Assembly: GCA_022760355.1 (NCBI GenBank)
Contig: JALEGB010000107.1
Location: 1-44,540, forward strand
Length of the DNA: 44,540 nt
Direction of reading: 5' to 3'
From: Neomegalonema sp.
GTDB taxonomy: Bacteria; Pseudomonadota; Alphaproteobacteria; Rhodobacterales; Rhodobacteraceae
Positions 33,213 through 42,095 of the stretch are shown one piece after another. The position numbers were made by a program, and so were the translations under genes. Below the pieces are notes generated by a model. It searched no databases. It was not told the DNA's origin and was given only the letters and a program-made list of their open reading frames with translations. Numbering within the stretch: position 1 is the stretch's first letter; each line of letters opens with the position of its first letter.

Positions 33213-35009
33213 ATGACCGCATACGAATTTATCGATCACACCTACGATGTCGTTGTCGTCGGCGCTGGCGGCTCCGGCCTCCGCGCGACGCTCGGCATGG
33301 CCGAGCAAGGGCTGAAAACGGCTTGCGTCACCAAGGTGTTCCCAACCCGCTCCCATACCGTTGCGGCGCAGGGCGGCATCGCCGCGTCGCTGTCGAACAT
33401 GGGGCCGGATAGTTGGCAATGGCACATGTACGACACCGTTAAGGGGTCGGACTGGCTGGGCGATATGGACGCCATGGAGTATCTGGCTCGCGAAGCGCCA
33501 AAGGCGGTGTATGAGCTTGAGCATTACGGCGTGCCGTTTAGCCGAACCGAAGAAGGCAAGATCTACCAACGCCCCTTCGGCGGCCACACCACTGAGTTTG
33601 GCGAAGGTCCGCCAGTGCAGCGCACTTGCGCCGCCGCCGACCGGACAGGCCACGCCATCCTGCACTCGCTGTATGGGCAATCGGTCAAGAATGACGCCGA
33701 GTTCTTCGTAGAATATTTCGCGACCGATCTGATCATGTCGGAAGACGGCGTGTGTCAGGGCGTTATCGCCTGGAACCTCAATGACGGCGTCATGCATCGG
33801 TTCCGCGCCAAAATGGTTGTTTTGGCGACCGGCGGCTATGGCCGCGCCTATTTCTCGGCTACTTCGGCCCACACCTGCACCGGCGACGGCAACGGCATGG
33901 TCGCCCGCCAAGGCTTGCCGCTGCAGGATATGGAGTTCGTCCAGTTCCACCCAACCGGCATCTACGGCTCCGGCTGCCTGATTACTGAGGGCGCGCGCGG
34001 CGAGGGGGGATATCTGACCAACTCCGAAGGCGAGCGCTTTATGGAGCGGTATGCGCCGACTTATAAAGACCTCGCCTCGCGCGATGTCGTCTCGCGCTGC
34101 ATGACCTTGGAGATCCGGGAAGGCCGCGGCGTCGGGCAGCGCAAGGATCACATCTTCCTGCACCTGAACCACTTGCCGCCGGAAACGCTCGCGGAGCGTC
34201 TGCCGGGCATTTCGGAAAGCGCGAAGATTTTCGCAGGCGTCGATCTGACGAAAGAGCCGATCCCTGTTCTGCCGACCGTTCACTATAATATGGGCGGCGT
34301 CCCGACGAACTATTGGGGCGAAGTGCTCAACCCAACCCCAGAGCAGCCGGACCGGATTGTCCCGGGTCTGATGGCGGTTGGCGAAGCGGCTTGCGCATCG
34401 GTGCATGGCGCGAACCGTCTTGGTTCGAACTCGCTGATTGACCTGGTGGTGTTTGGCCGCGCCGCCGCGATCAAAGCTGGCGAAGTCGTCGATAAATCGG
34501 CGCCGGCGCCGGACTTGAATGAGCATTCCGTCGAAATGTCGATGGAGCGCTTCGACAAGCTGCGCAACGCGAACGGCTCCACGCCGACCGCAGAGCTGCG
34601 CGATCAAATGCAGCGCGCGATGCAGGAAGATCTCGCCGTATTCCGGACCGAGGAAACGCTGCGTCAAGGCTGTCAGCGGGTTTCGGAGATCTGGGCCGCC
34701 AAGGCGGACGTCAAAGTCGCCGACCGGTCGCTGATCTGGAACACGGATCTGATGGAAACGCTGGAGTTTGAAAACCTGATCGCAAACGCCATCACCACGG
34801 CCTACTCGGCCGAGGCGCGTAAGGAAAGCCGCGGCGCGCACGCCCGCGAAGATTACTCGGCGCGGGATGATGAGAACTGGCGGGTGCATTCGCTCGCGTG
34901 GGTGAGCGGTTCTGGGGAAATGCGGCTGGGCTATCGCCCGGTTCACGTGAATCCGCTCTCCAACGAAGTGCCGATGGAACGGATGGCGCCTAAGGCGCGC
35001 GTCTACTAA
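33213..35009 (+). CDS. sdhA: Succinate dehydrogenase flavoprotein subunit
   Basis: SdhA oxidises succinate to fumarate and holds covalent FAD. The 598 residues are of normal length. Visible features are the dinucleotide loop GAGGSGLRA (17-25), [16 protein letters not shown] with His48 as the flavinylated residue, the substrate region [32 protein letters not shown], and the C-terminal [26 protein letters not shown] precedes the ATG. A polysaccharide-pyruvyl-transferase-like gene separates it from sdhB. Confidence 0.97.
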   Translation: MTAYEFIDHTYDVVVVGAGGSGLRATLGMAEQGLKTACVTKVFPTRSHTVAAQGGIAASLSNMGPDSWQWHMYDTVKGSDWLGDMDAMEYLAREAPKAVYELEHYGVPFSRTEEGKIYQRPFGGHTTEFGEGPPVQRTCAAADRTGHAILHSLYGQSVKNDAEFFVEYFATDLIMSEDGVCQGVIAWNLNDGVMHRFRAKMVVLATGGYGRAYFSATSAHTCTGDGNGMVARQGLPLQDMEFVQFHPTGIYGSGCLITEGARGEGGYLTNSEGERFMERYAPTYKDLASRDVVSRCMTLEIREGRGVGQRKDHIFLHLNHLPPETLAERLPGISESAKIFAGVDLTKEPIPVLPTVHYNMGGVPTNYWGEVLNPTPEQPDRIVPGLMAVGEAACASVHGANRLGSNSLIDLVVFGRAAAIKAGEVVDKSAPAPDLNEHSVEMSMERFDKLRNANGSTPTAELRDQMQRAMQEDLAVFRTEETLRQGCQRVSEIWAAKADVKVADRSLIWNTDLMETLEFENLIANAITTAYSAEARKESRGAHAREDYSARDDENWRVHSLAWVSGSGEMRLGYRPVHVNPLSNEVPMERMAPKARVY

Positions 35010-35039
35010 CGCCGGCGCTTAAGGGGGCGGAGGGCCGGC

Positions 35040-35870
35040 ATGCGTGGGAAACTCAAGCTGTTCTGGGCAGGCGGGGCGCGTCGGATCGTCAATTATGGCG
35101 ACGCGCTCAGCAAGCCTGTGCTTGAGCGGCTGACGGGCCGGCCGATTGTGTTCGCCAAACCGGCGACGGCGGATATCGCCGCCGCCGGATCAATCTTCAA
35201 ATCTTTCATGTCGACGCGCTGGCGGCGGCCGTTCCGCGGCAGGTTTGACCCGCTGGTTGTTTGGGGAAGCGGCTCTCTCGCCAGCGACAGTTTGGCGCGC
35301 ACGAATTACGGCGCGCAATGGGTTGAGATCCGCGCTGTCCGCGGTCCGCGCACCCGGCGCGAGATCGGCGCGCCGGAGGACCTGCCCCTGGGCGATCCGG
35401 GGCTTCTGGCGCCGCTGCTGCTGGATGAGCGTACGCCGACAAAGGCCTACGCAATCGGCTTCGTGCCGCATAAAGATGATCGTTATTTCAGCGGCTTGCA
35501 CGATTTGGTCGCGCAGCATCGCCATGCGATCGCAATTGATCTGACAAACCCGGATCTCATCGAGGTGACAAAGACGATCGCGCGATGCGACCTGATCGTG
35601 TCAAGCAGCCTGCATGGGGTGATCGTCGCCGATGCTTTGGGGGTGCCGAACGTCTTTGCGCAGCGTGTCGCGAGCAAACGCGCTCCGGAGGATGTCGAGT
35701 TCAAGTTTCAGGACTATTTTGAGAGCATCGGGCGTCCGTGCGTTGTCCCCATCCGCCTGGAGGACGCGCTGGATCCGAAGCTGCTCGAACAGAATGCGCA
35801 GCTCGCTGCGCCGGAAAGGGTGGCGAAAATCTCCACCGAACTGGTCTCGCTGATAGCGGATTTTTCGTAA
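35040..35870 (+). CDS. Polysaccharide pyruvyl transferase family protein, inside the sdh operon
   Basis: The 276-residue protein matches the polysaccharide pyruvyl transferase family (ExoV/GumL/CsaB type), which adds ketal-linked pyruvate to sugars. The evidence is the N-terminal NYGDALSKPVLERLTG, VVWGSGSLASDS, RAVRGPRTRREIG, GDPGLLAPLLL, and the hallmark LIVSSSLHGVIVADALGVPN near the C-terminus. It lies 30 bases after sdhA and 66 before sdhB, in the same direction, with a GGAGGG ribosome site, so it should be co-transcribed. No other polysaccharide gene is near. Its base usage looks like its neighbours. Whether it has any tie to complex II is unknown. Confidence 0.8.
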   Translation: MRGKLKLFWAGGARRIVNYGDALSKPVLERLTGRPIVFAKPATADIAAAGSIFKSFMSTRWRRPFRGRFDPLVVWGSGSLASDSLARTNYGAQWVEIRAVRGPRTRREIGAPEDLPLGDPGLLAPLLLDERTPTKAYAIGFVPHKDDRYFSGLHDLVAQHRHAIAIDLTNPDLIEVTKTIARCDLIVSSSLHGVIVADALGVPNVFAQRVASKRAPEDVEFKFQDYFESIGRPCVVPIRLEDALDPKLLEQNAQLAAPERVAKISTELVSLIADFS

Positions 35871-35936
35871 TGCGCTTAGCCGCCCGCATCTGCGCCCCGC
35901 AGGCTGACGGCTAAGAAGACAATAGAGGATGGAACC

Positions 35937-36722
35937 ATGGTCGAATTCGCACTGCCGAAAAACTCGCGGGTGGTCGCAGGCAAAACCTGGCCGAAGCCAA
36001 AAGACGCCGCGAAGGGCCGGGTGAAGGCGTTCAAGATCTACCGATGGGATCCGGACACCTCCGATAATCCGCGCGTCGACACCTATTTTATCGATCTGGA
36101 CCAATGCGGCCCGATGGTGTTGGACGCCATTATCTACATCAAAAACGAAATCGATCCGACGCTGACATTCCGTCGTTCGTGCCGCGAAGGAATTTGCGGC
36201 TCCTGCGCGATGAATATTGATGGCGTGAACGGGTTGGCCTGCACCACCGGTATCGATGAAATCCGCGGCGCAGTTCGCATCTATCCGCTGCCGCACATGC
36301 CGGTTGTCAAAGACTTGGTGCCCGACCTGACGCACTTCTACGCCCAGCATGCGAGCGTTAAACCGTGGCTTGAGACCAAGACGCCGGCGCCGGAAAAAGA
36401 ATGGCGCCAGTCCGCTGAGGACCGGAAGGAGCTGGATGGCCACTATGAGTGCATTCTGTGCGCCTGCTGCTCCACCAGCTGCCCAAGCTACTGGTGGAAT
36501 GGCGACCGGTATCTTGGCCCGGCTGCGCTGCTGCAAGCGCACCGCTGGCTGGTGGACAGCCGCGACGAAGCGACCGGGGAGCGCCTGGATGATCTCGAAG
36601 ATCCGTTCCGCCTGTATCGGTGCCACACGATCATGAACTGTGCGAACGCCTGCCCGAAAGGCCTGAACCCGGCGAAAGCGATCGCCGAGATCAAAAAGAT
36701 GATGGTGGAGCGCAAACTCTAA
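35937..36722 (+). CDS. sdhB: Succinate dehydrogenase iron-sulfur subunit
   Basis: SdhB carries the electron chain from FAD to quinone. The 261-residue protein shows the 2Fe-2S ligands Cys82, Cys87, Cys90 and Cys102 ([10 protein letters not shown] and NGLAC), then the 4Fe-4S and 3Fe-4S clusters in [12 protein letters not shown] (Cys172, 175, 178, 182) and [17 protein letters not shown]. Length and spacing are normal. The start at MVEFALPKN follows AGAGG. Last standard gene of the sdh operon. Confidence 0.97.
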   Translation: MVEFALPKNSRVVAGKTWPKPKDAAKGRVKAFKIYRWDPDTSDNPRVDTYFIDLDQCGPMVLDAIIYIKNEIDPTLTFRRSCREGICGSCAMNIDGVNGLACTTGIDEIRGAVRIYPLPHMPVVKDLVPDLTHFYAQHASVKPWLETKTPAPEKEWRQSAEDRKELDGHYECILCACCSTSCPSYWWNGDRYLGPAALLQAHRWLVDSRDEATGERLDDLEDPFRLYRCHTIMNCANACPKGLNPAKAIAEIKKMMVERKL

Positions 36723-36831
36723 TCACTTCGAACCACCACCTTTTTTGCCGCTTGTTCCCGCGGCCGTCGCTCGTCAAACTGCGCTCAGCAGAAGGCCGGG
36801 CGACGGCTGGGATGATAGACGGGGCTGGCGC

Positions 36832-37611
36832 ATGAGTGTTGTTCGAACGTGGCGGTGGCGTCTTGTGGCGCTTGTCGGGCTATGCGCCAGTGTTTACCTG
36901 GTGGGCGCGCGCGCGACGGGACTTGCGAAATCGATCCTGGCGATTGAGCCGAAGGCAGGCGTCGCCGAAACGCGGCTCCTGTTTTTGCCGGAGGACCGGG
37001 CGCGGCTCGATGCGCCGGTTGCGCCCGGTGAGATTCGGATAACCGTGACTGGCGCCTATACAAGCGCCGAAGCGCCGCGGCCCGAAGGGTTTACCATTCG
37101 CGCTGGAAATCCAACCCGCCCGTGGCCGCAAGGTTGGGACGGCCTGCTGGTGATCGACGCGAAAGGACGCGCGAGCATCCATGACGTGTCGCAGGTCAAG
37201 TTGGGGGAGAAGAGTTTCAATCTCCGGGCGAAGCCTGAGCGCAAGGCGTTCGTTGACCTCGCAACGCGGGGCGGCTTCAGCGTCATCCAAAGCCATTTGC
37301 TGATCCGTGAGGGCGTGCTTGATCTGAAAAAAGTCGACGGCGCCCCGGTTGCCCGACGCCGCTTGCTTTTCCAAACAACCGACGGCCGTATTGGGATTTT
37401 CGACTCAACGCCAAAAGTCATGACGCTCTATGAGGCCGCGCGCTCCCTGCAGGAGATGACCAGCCCAGCCATGGCGCTCAACTTGGACACAGGCACCTAT
37501 GATTTCTGCGAAATCCGTACGGTAAAAAAGGTTCGCCCGTGCGGCCTGCTCGGCCGCAGTCGCGTGGAGGCGCTGACGAACCTGTTCGAATTTTCATTGC
37601 TGCCGCGGTAG
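36832..37611 (+). CDS. Exported protein of unknown function, possibly phosphodiester glycosidase-like
   Basis: The 259-residue protein has an N-terminal hydrophobic segment (residues 10-27) after a basic start, so it is exported or anchored. The C-terminal half resembles the NAGPA/DUF2233 fold: GGFSVIQSHLLIREGVLDL, RLLFQTTDGRIGIFD, a helix TLYEAARSLQEM, then ALNLDTGTYDFCEIR where the family usually has NLDGG. The match is weak and the usual catalytic residues are not clearly present. Two Cys residues (DFCEIR, RPCGLLG) could form a disulfide. It follows sdhB by 109 bases and may be co-transcribed. I chose the ATG at 36832; the longer frame to 36745 lacks a good ribosome site. Confidence 0.6.
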   Translation: MSVVRTWRWRLVALVGLCASVYLVGARATGLAKSILAIEPKAGVAETRLLFLPEDRARLDAPVAPGEIRITVTGAYTSAEAPRPEGFTIRAGNPTRPWPQGWDGLLVIDAKGRASIHDVSQVKLGEKSFNLRAKPERKAFVDLATRGGFSVIQSHLLIREGVLDLKKVDGAPVARRRLLFQTTDGRIGIFDSTPKVMTLYEAARSLQEMTSPAMALNLDTGTYDFCEIRTVKKVRPCGLLGRSRVEALTNLFEFSLLPR

Positions 37612-38002
37612 CGACACGCGCCCGCCTTCTGCGTTGAGCCGGTAGTTTTCGGCGCCCGCCGCTTGTGGCGCGCGCTGGGCATGTTGCCGCCCGGCAATCA
37701 GCGCGCCTAAGCTGCCCAGATGTCGCCGAAGAAAAAATATCTCAATCGAGTTTGTGGCAAGTATTTTGATGTATATATCGCCGCGCTGATCAAATTGACC
37801 CTCAGCCTGCTCCGCGCTCTTTTTCGGTTCAGGTTCGACTATAATCGAAATCGTGAAAGTCTAGCGCTGGCTGGATGAGCGTGTATTTGGCGTCCAAGGC
37901 GCTTCTTGTCGCCCCGGGGTTGAAATTTGGACGCTTGCTGTGCGAAATAAGCGCGCCAAGGGCGACCTGGTGAGAATTCACCTATGAGAGGAAACGACAA
38001 GG
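37612..38002. other. Intergenic region upstream of the ABC importer
   Basis: The region holds no gene that I can support. The middle part (about 37730-37870) is A+T-rich relative to the window and includes TATAAT at 37840-37845, a perfect -10 box with no good -35 box 17 bases upstream. It is the most likely place for the importer promoter. Confidence 0.45.
37840..37845 (+). promoter_or_regulatory. Candidate -10 box for the ABC importer operon
   Basis: A perfect TATAAT lies about 160 bases before the binding-protein start. The hexamer 17 bases upstream (CTCTTT) is a poor -35 box, so an activator may be needed, or the match is by chance. Confidence 0.3.
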
Positions 38003-39664
38003 ATGACGCAGAACACCGATTCCGCGCGTGCGACCCGCGCGCCGCACAAAGCCGTGCTGCGCTGGGCCGAAGAAACCCGCGCTGGCCAGATGGATCGCCG
38101 CGAGTTCCTCAATCTGGCGACGGCGTTCGGCATGAGCGCGGCCGGAGCATGCGCCCTGATCGGCGTCGCGGCGCCAACCCCAGCGGCGGCGCAGACCGGC
38201 GTTAAGGGCGGCACGCTGCGCATTTCGACCAACGTGCGGGATATTGAAGATCCGCGTAAATTCGACTGGTCGGAACAGGGCAACATCTCGCGTCAGTTTC
38301 TGGAGCCCCTGGTCCGCTACACCGCCGACGCAGCTTTCGTTCCGTGGTTGCTGGAAGATTGGACCATCAACGAGCGCGCGACTGAATATGTGCTCAAGTT
38401 GCGCAAAGGCGTGACATGGAGCAATGGCGACGCGTTCAATGCGGATGATGTTGTGTTCAACATCGAACGCTGGTGCGATTCGGCCGCCGAAGGCAACTCA
38501 ATGGCGGCTCGTTTCTCGATCCTCGTCGACAAGGAAACGAAGAAAGCGATTAAAGGCGCAATCCAGAAGGTTGACGATTACACAGTTAAGCTGTCGCTGC
38601 CGCGCCCTGACATCACGCTGATCGCCGGCATGGCTGACTACCCGGCGTTGATCGTTCACCGCGACTTCGACAAGGTCGGCAAGCCGCTGCGCGATGCGCC
38701 GATCGGCACCGGGCCGTTTGAATTGAAGTCCTTGGCCGTCGGCGAGCGCGCCGAATTTGTGCGCCGTACGAAGGGAGCCTGGTGGGGCGGCGACGTCTAT
38801 TTGGACGGCGTCACCATGATTGACTATGGCACGGATCCAAGCGCCGAAGTTGCCGCATTCGAAGCGGATGAGATTGATCTAAACTTCGAGACCGTCGGCG
38901 ACTACAATCAAGTTTTGGGCGATCTTGGCCTCAAAACCTCGAAGGTTGCAACGTCACAGACGATTGTGGTTCGGACCAACATCAAATCCAAACCTTATGA
39001 TGATGTTCGGGTTCGTCAGGCGCTGCAGCTGGCGGTGGACAACGAAACCATCCTCAAGCTCGGCGTCGCTGGTTTGGGCGAAGTGGCTGAGAACCACCAT
39101 GTCTGGACAAAGCACCCTGAGTACTTCCCGCTGCCGACCAAGCCGAAGCGCGATATTGCCGCGGCGAAGAAGCTGATGGAAGAGGCCGGCCAGCTTGATT
39201 TCGAGCATGAGCTGATCACGCTCGATGATGGCTATCGCCGCGACTCTGGCGACGCCGTCGCCGCTCAGCTGCGTGAAGCTGGCTTTAAGGTGAAGCGGAC
39301 CGTGCTGCCGGGCTCGACCTTCTGGAACGATTGGACGAAGTACCCTTACTCCATCACGAACTGGAACATGCGGCCGCTGGGCGTTCAGGTTTTGGCGCTC
39401 GCCTATCGCAGCGGCGAAGCTTGGAACGAAACCGCCTATGCGGATGCCGGCTTCGATGCGCTGCTGAACCTGGCGCTGGAAATCGCAGACGCCGGCACTC
39501 GAAAGTTGGTCATGGCGAAGATCGAAGAGCGTCTGCAGCAGTCCGGCGTGATCCTGCAGCCTTACTGGCGCTCTCTCTCGTGCCACATGAACGATCGGGT
39601 TCAGGGGCATAAGATGCATCCGTTCTTCGAGCTGCATTTCGAGAAAGTCTGGATCAAAGCCTAA
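38003..39664 (+). CDS. Peptide-type ABC transporter substrate-binding protein with Tat signal
   Basis: Family 5 extracellular solute-binding proteins (DppA/OppA/NikA type) capture peptides, opines or nickel for import. The 553-residue precursor has a long N-region and a twin-arginine motif [13 protein letters not shown] (Arg32-Arg33), then an AAAQ cleavage site at about 61-64. The mature part starts [20 protein letters not shown] and contains the family segments [40 protein letters not shown], and [13 protein letters not shown]. Peptide or amino-acid derivative uptake is likely, but the ligand is not predictable. A terminator follows, separating it from the permeases. Confidence 0.9.
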   Translation: MTQNTDSARATRAPHKAVLRWAEETRAGQMDRREFLNLATAFGMSAAGACALIGVAAPTPAAAQTGVKGGTLRISTNVRDIEDPRKFDWSEQGNISRQFLEPLVRYTADAAFVPWLLEDWTINERATEYVLKLRKGVTWSNGDAFNADDVVFNIERWCDSAAEGNSMAARFSILVDKETKKAIKGAIQKVDDYTVKLSLPRPDITLIAGMADYPALIVHRDFDKVGKPLRDAPIGTGPFELKSLAVGERAEFVRRTKGAWWGGDVYLDGVTMIDYGTDPSAEVAAFEADEIDLNFETVGDYNQVLGDLGLKTSKVATSQTIVVRTNIKSKPYDDVRVRQALQLAVDNETILKLGVAGLGEVAENHHVWTKHPEYFPLPTKPKRDIAAAKKLMEEAGQLDFEHELITLDDGYRRDSGDAVAAQLREAGFKVKRTVLPGSTFWNDWTKYPYSITNWNMRPLGVQVLALAYRSGEAWNETAYADAGFDALLNLALEIADAGTRKLVMAKIEERLQQSGVILQPYWRSLSCHMNDRVQGHKMHPFFELHFEKVWIKA

Positions 39665-39704
39665 CTCGGGCTTCGGAGCAGACGCGAGCTCCTGACAAGC
39701 TTAG

Positions 39705-39732
39705 GGCCGAGCGCACCGCGCTCGGCCTTTTT
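39705..39732 (+). terminator. Rho-independent terminator after the binding protein
   Basis: GGCCGAGCG (39705-39713) pairs perfectly with CGCTCGGCC (39719-39727) around the loop CACCG, followed by five T's. It should stop most transcripts, so the binding protein would be made in excess over the permeases, which is typical of such importers. Confidence 0.9.
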
Positions 39733-39836
39733 GATTTAATATCACATCACGCAGAATAAAATCCGGAACGCCTGTTGACCATCTTTGAGTATACTTTACC
39801 ATGGCGCGAGTGTTTTCATAATAACCGGGCGTACAT

Positions 39837-40871
39837 ATGTTGAAATTTTTGATTGGTCGGCTAGCGACTATGCTTCTGACCATGTTATGTACGACCTTTA
39901 TTGTTTTTTTCTTGGTAAATCTTGAACCGAACCTCGTCCGCTTGGCGAAGGGTCAGATCAACTCTCGCGCCAGTGACGCCGCGGTGGAAAGCTGGCTGGA
40001 TCGCAACGGCTATCGCGCGCCGCTGTTAGAGCGCTATGGCGCTTGGCTCGGCGTTTGGCCGCGGCAGCCGATCTATGATGAAAGAGGCCGCCCGACCGCG
40101 ACCGCACGCAACTGCCCGGTGTTGGAGAAGCCAGCCTATGCCGGAGTGCTGCAGGGATATCTCGGCTGTTCGACCCGATATAAAGAGGCGGTTGGCCCAA
40201 AGATCCTTGAAGGGCTGAAAGCGACCGGCGTGCTGATGTTTTGGGTCATGATTGTGATGGTCCCGTCGGCATTATTAATCGGCGTGCTCGCCGGCATGCG
40301 CGAAGGGTCGCGAACAGATCGCGGCCTCTCGGTCTTCTCTATTCTGACGACGTCCACGCCGGAGTATGTTTCGGGCATCGTGTTCACCATCATATTCGCC
40401 TCCTGGCTCGGGGTCCTCAACGGCTCCGCGGCGACGGCGACGACGAAGGGCGTCAGCTTTTACAATTTCACGCTGCCGGTGATGACGATGGCGCTCTACG
40501 GGATGGGGTACATTGCCCGGATGACGCGCGCCTCCATGGCTGAAGTTATGACGTCGCAGTATATTCGGACAGCCCGACTGAAAGGCCTGTCCTTCCGGTT
40601 AATTGTTTGGCGACACGCACTTCGGAATGCGCTTATCGCCCCCTTCACCGTCATTATGCTGCAGTTCCCGTGGCTCTTAACTGGCGTGGTTATAGTAGAG
40701 GTTATTTTCAGGTATCGTGGTTTCGGCTGGATGCTGGTGGAGGCCGCGGGGAATAATGATATCGAACTGCTTCTCGCCTGCTCAACGGCGTCGGTCATGG
40801 TCGTTCTTATTACCCAGCTGATATCTGATGTTGGCTACGTTTTCCTGAACCCACGAATTCGTGTGCAATAA
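39837..40871 (+). CDS. Peptide-type ABC transporter permease, DppB/OppB family
   Basis: The 344-residue inner-membrane protein has an N-terminal helix (FLIGRLATMLLTMLCTTFIV), a large periplasmic loop at about 30-125 (with Cys residues in RNCPVLE and GYLGCSTR that may bridge), and then five helices. The cytoplasmic coupling EAA loop reads YIRTARLKGLSFRLIVWRHA, continuing to LRNALIAP. It is the first of three closely spaced genes (gaps of 14 and 10 bases) downstream of the binding protein. The A+T-rich 5' region around 39733-39836 may hold a second promoter. Confidence 0.92.
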   Translation: MLKFLIGRLATMLLTMLCTTFIVFFLVNLEPNLVRLAKGQINSRASDAAVESWLDRNGYRAPLLERYGAWLGVWPRQPIYDERGRPTATARNCPVLEKPAYAGVLQGYLGCSTRYKEAVGPKILEGLKATGVLMFWVMIVMVPSALLIGVLAGMREGSRTDRGLSVFSILTTSTPEYVSGIVFTIIFASWLGVLNGSAATATTKGVSFYNFTLPVMTMALYGMGYIARMTRASMAEVMTSQYIRTARLKGLSFRLIVWRHALRNALIAPFTVIMLQFPWLLTGVVIVEVIFRYRGFGWMLVEAAGNNDIELLLACSTASVMVVLITQLISDVGYVFLNPRIRVQ

Positions 40872-40885
40872 AGGGGGGCGGCGCA

Positions 40886-42085
40886 ATGGAACAACTATCA
40901 GCTTTTGAAATTGTCCTTGGTATTCTTGGCCGGTTTAACTTGGTTTGGATCGCAATCGCGATTGTCATGCCGGTCAGCTACGTCTTCCGACATCGTTTGG
41001 GCCTGTATGGCAAGCTCTATGGCGGCGCGCTCGGCTGGATCGGCCTTTTTATCTGTTTTTTCTGGCTGTTCACCGCAATATTCGCGGCTGAGATCGCCCT
41101 GCATCCAGCGCTGAAGCAGTTTGCGATCCAGCGCTTCGCCAAGCCCGGAGTGCTTGAAAGCCAAAGCGGAGCGCCGTTTTACTTCGGTGCGGACCGCTTC
41201 GGGCGAGACGTATTCAGCCGTGTGGTGTGGGGGAGCCAGATTGTATTGACGATCGCGCCGGCGGCGACTGTGGTCGCTTTTATCGTCGGCATCAGCCTCG
41301 GGTTGCCAGCGGGCTATTTTGGCGGCGCAACGGATCGGGTGCTGTCCTTCACCGCGAACCTCGTCCTCGCCTTTCCGGTCATCGTGTTGTTCTACTTGCT
41401 TGTGACGCCCGGCATCCGAGAGTTGAAGGTGATCGATTACGCCTGGATTAAAATGTCGATACCAGAGCTCGCCGCTTTCGTATTCGCTGGCCTATGCGCC
41501 GCCTTCTTACTGACGATGCTCGTCACGCGATACCGACGGCGGCCCAATGTCTTGCTCCCCTTGCTGACGGTGACCTCCGTGTTTTGTGCTTGGTTCATCA
41601 CCGGCGTCGCGTTTGACTTTGACGCGCTCACGCTGCTTGGGGCGGCTCCTGTGTTGGATTTGGAGCCGAATGAGCTGAACATTTTTATCGCGGTCGTTTT
41701 CGTGTCCTCCCCCGGGGTGTTTCGGATCGTGCGTGGGCTCACCTTGGATATTCGAACGCGCGACTATGTCGCCGCGGCGCAGACGCGTGGCGAAGGCTCC
41801 TGGTATGTGATGCTGTGGGAGATCCTGCCAAATGCGCGCGGCCCGCTGATCGTCGACGCCTGTCTGCGGGTCGGCTACACGACGATCCTGCTGGGCGCGC
41901 TGGGGTATTTCGGATTGGGGCTGATCCCAGAGTCGCCGGATTGGGGCACGACGATTAAAGAGGGCAGCGCCCTTTTGCGCCGAGCGGCGCATCCCGCCGT
42001 TCCGCCCGCTCTCGCCCTAATGAGCTTTGTGCTTGGCCTCAATTTGCTGGCCGACGCGCTCCGCGAAGAATCGCTGAAGGACTAA
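40886..42085 (+). CDS. Peptide-type ABC transporter permease, DppC/OppC family, with extra membrane insertion
   Basis: The 399-residue protein is longer than typical DppC (about 280-300). The core is standard: FGADRFGRDVFSRVVWGSQI, a coupling loop DIRTRDYVAAAQTRGEGSWY, PNARGPLIVDACLRVGYTTI, and ALGYFGLGLIPESPDWGTTI. About 90-100 residues (roughly 175-268) are inserted between the helix FPVIVLFYLLV and the strand before the EAA loop. They contain two extra hydrophobic segments (LAAFVFAGLCAAFLLTMLV, VLLPLLTVTSVFCAWFITGV). AAGGGGGG precedes the ATG. Partner of the DppB-like permease. Confidence 0.9.
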   Translation: MEQLSAFEIVLGILGRFNLVWIAIAIVMPVSYVFRHRLGLYGKLYGGALGWIGLFICFFWLFTAIFAAEIALHPALKQFAIQRFAKPGVLESQSGAPFYFGADRFGRDVFSRVVWGSQIVLTIAPAATVVAFIVGISLGLPAGYFGGATDRVLSFTANLVLAFPVIVLFYLLVTPGIRELKVIDYAWIKMSIPELAAFVFAGLCAAFLLTMLVTRYRRRPNVLLPLLTVTSVFCAWFITGVAFDFDALTLLGAAPVLDLEPNELNIFIAVVFVSSPGVFRIVRGLTLDIRTRDYVAAAQTRGEGSWYVMLWEILPNARGPLIVDACLRVGYTTILLGALGYFGLGLIPESPDWGTTIKEGSALLRRAAHPAVPPALALMSFVLGLNLLADALREESLKD

Positions 42086-42095
42086 GGAGCACGCC

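Noticed and set aside
33156-34946. A 596-codon open frame on the minus strand
   Set aside because: It is entirely antisense to sdhA, which is unmistakable. Long antisense frames are common in GC-rich genes, and the predicted residues are Arg/His-rich with no family pattern.
39775-39795. TTGACC and TATACT as a promoter for the permease operon
   Set aside because: The spacing is 9 bases, far too short for a sigma-70-type promoter.
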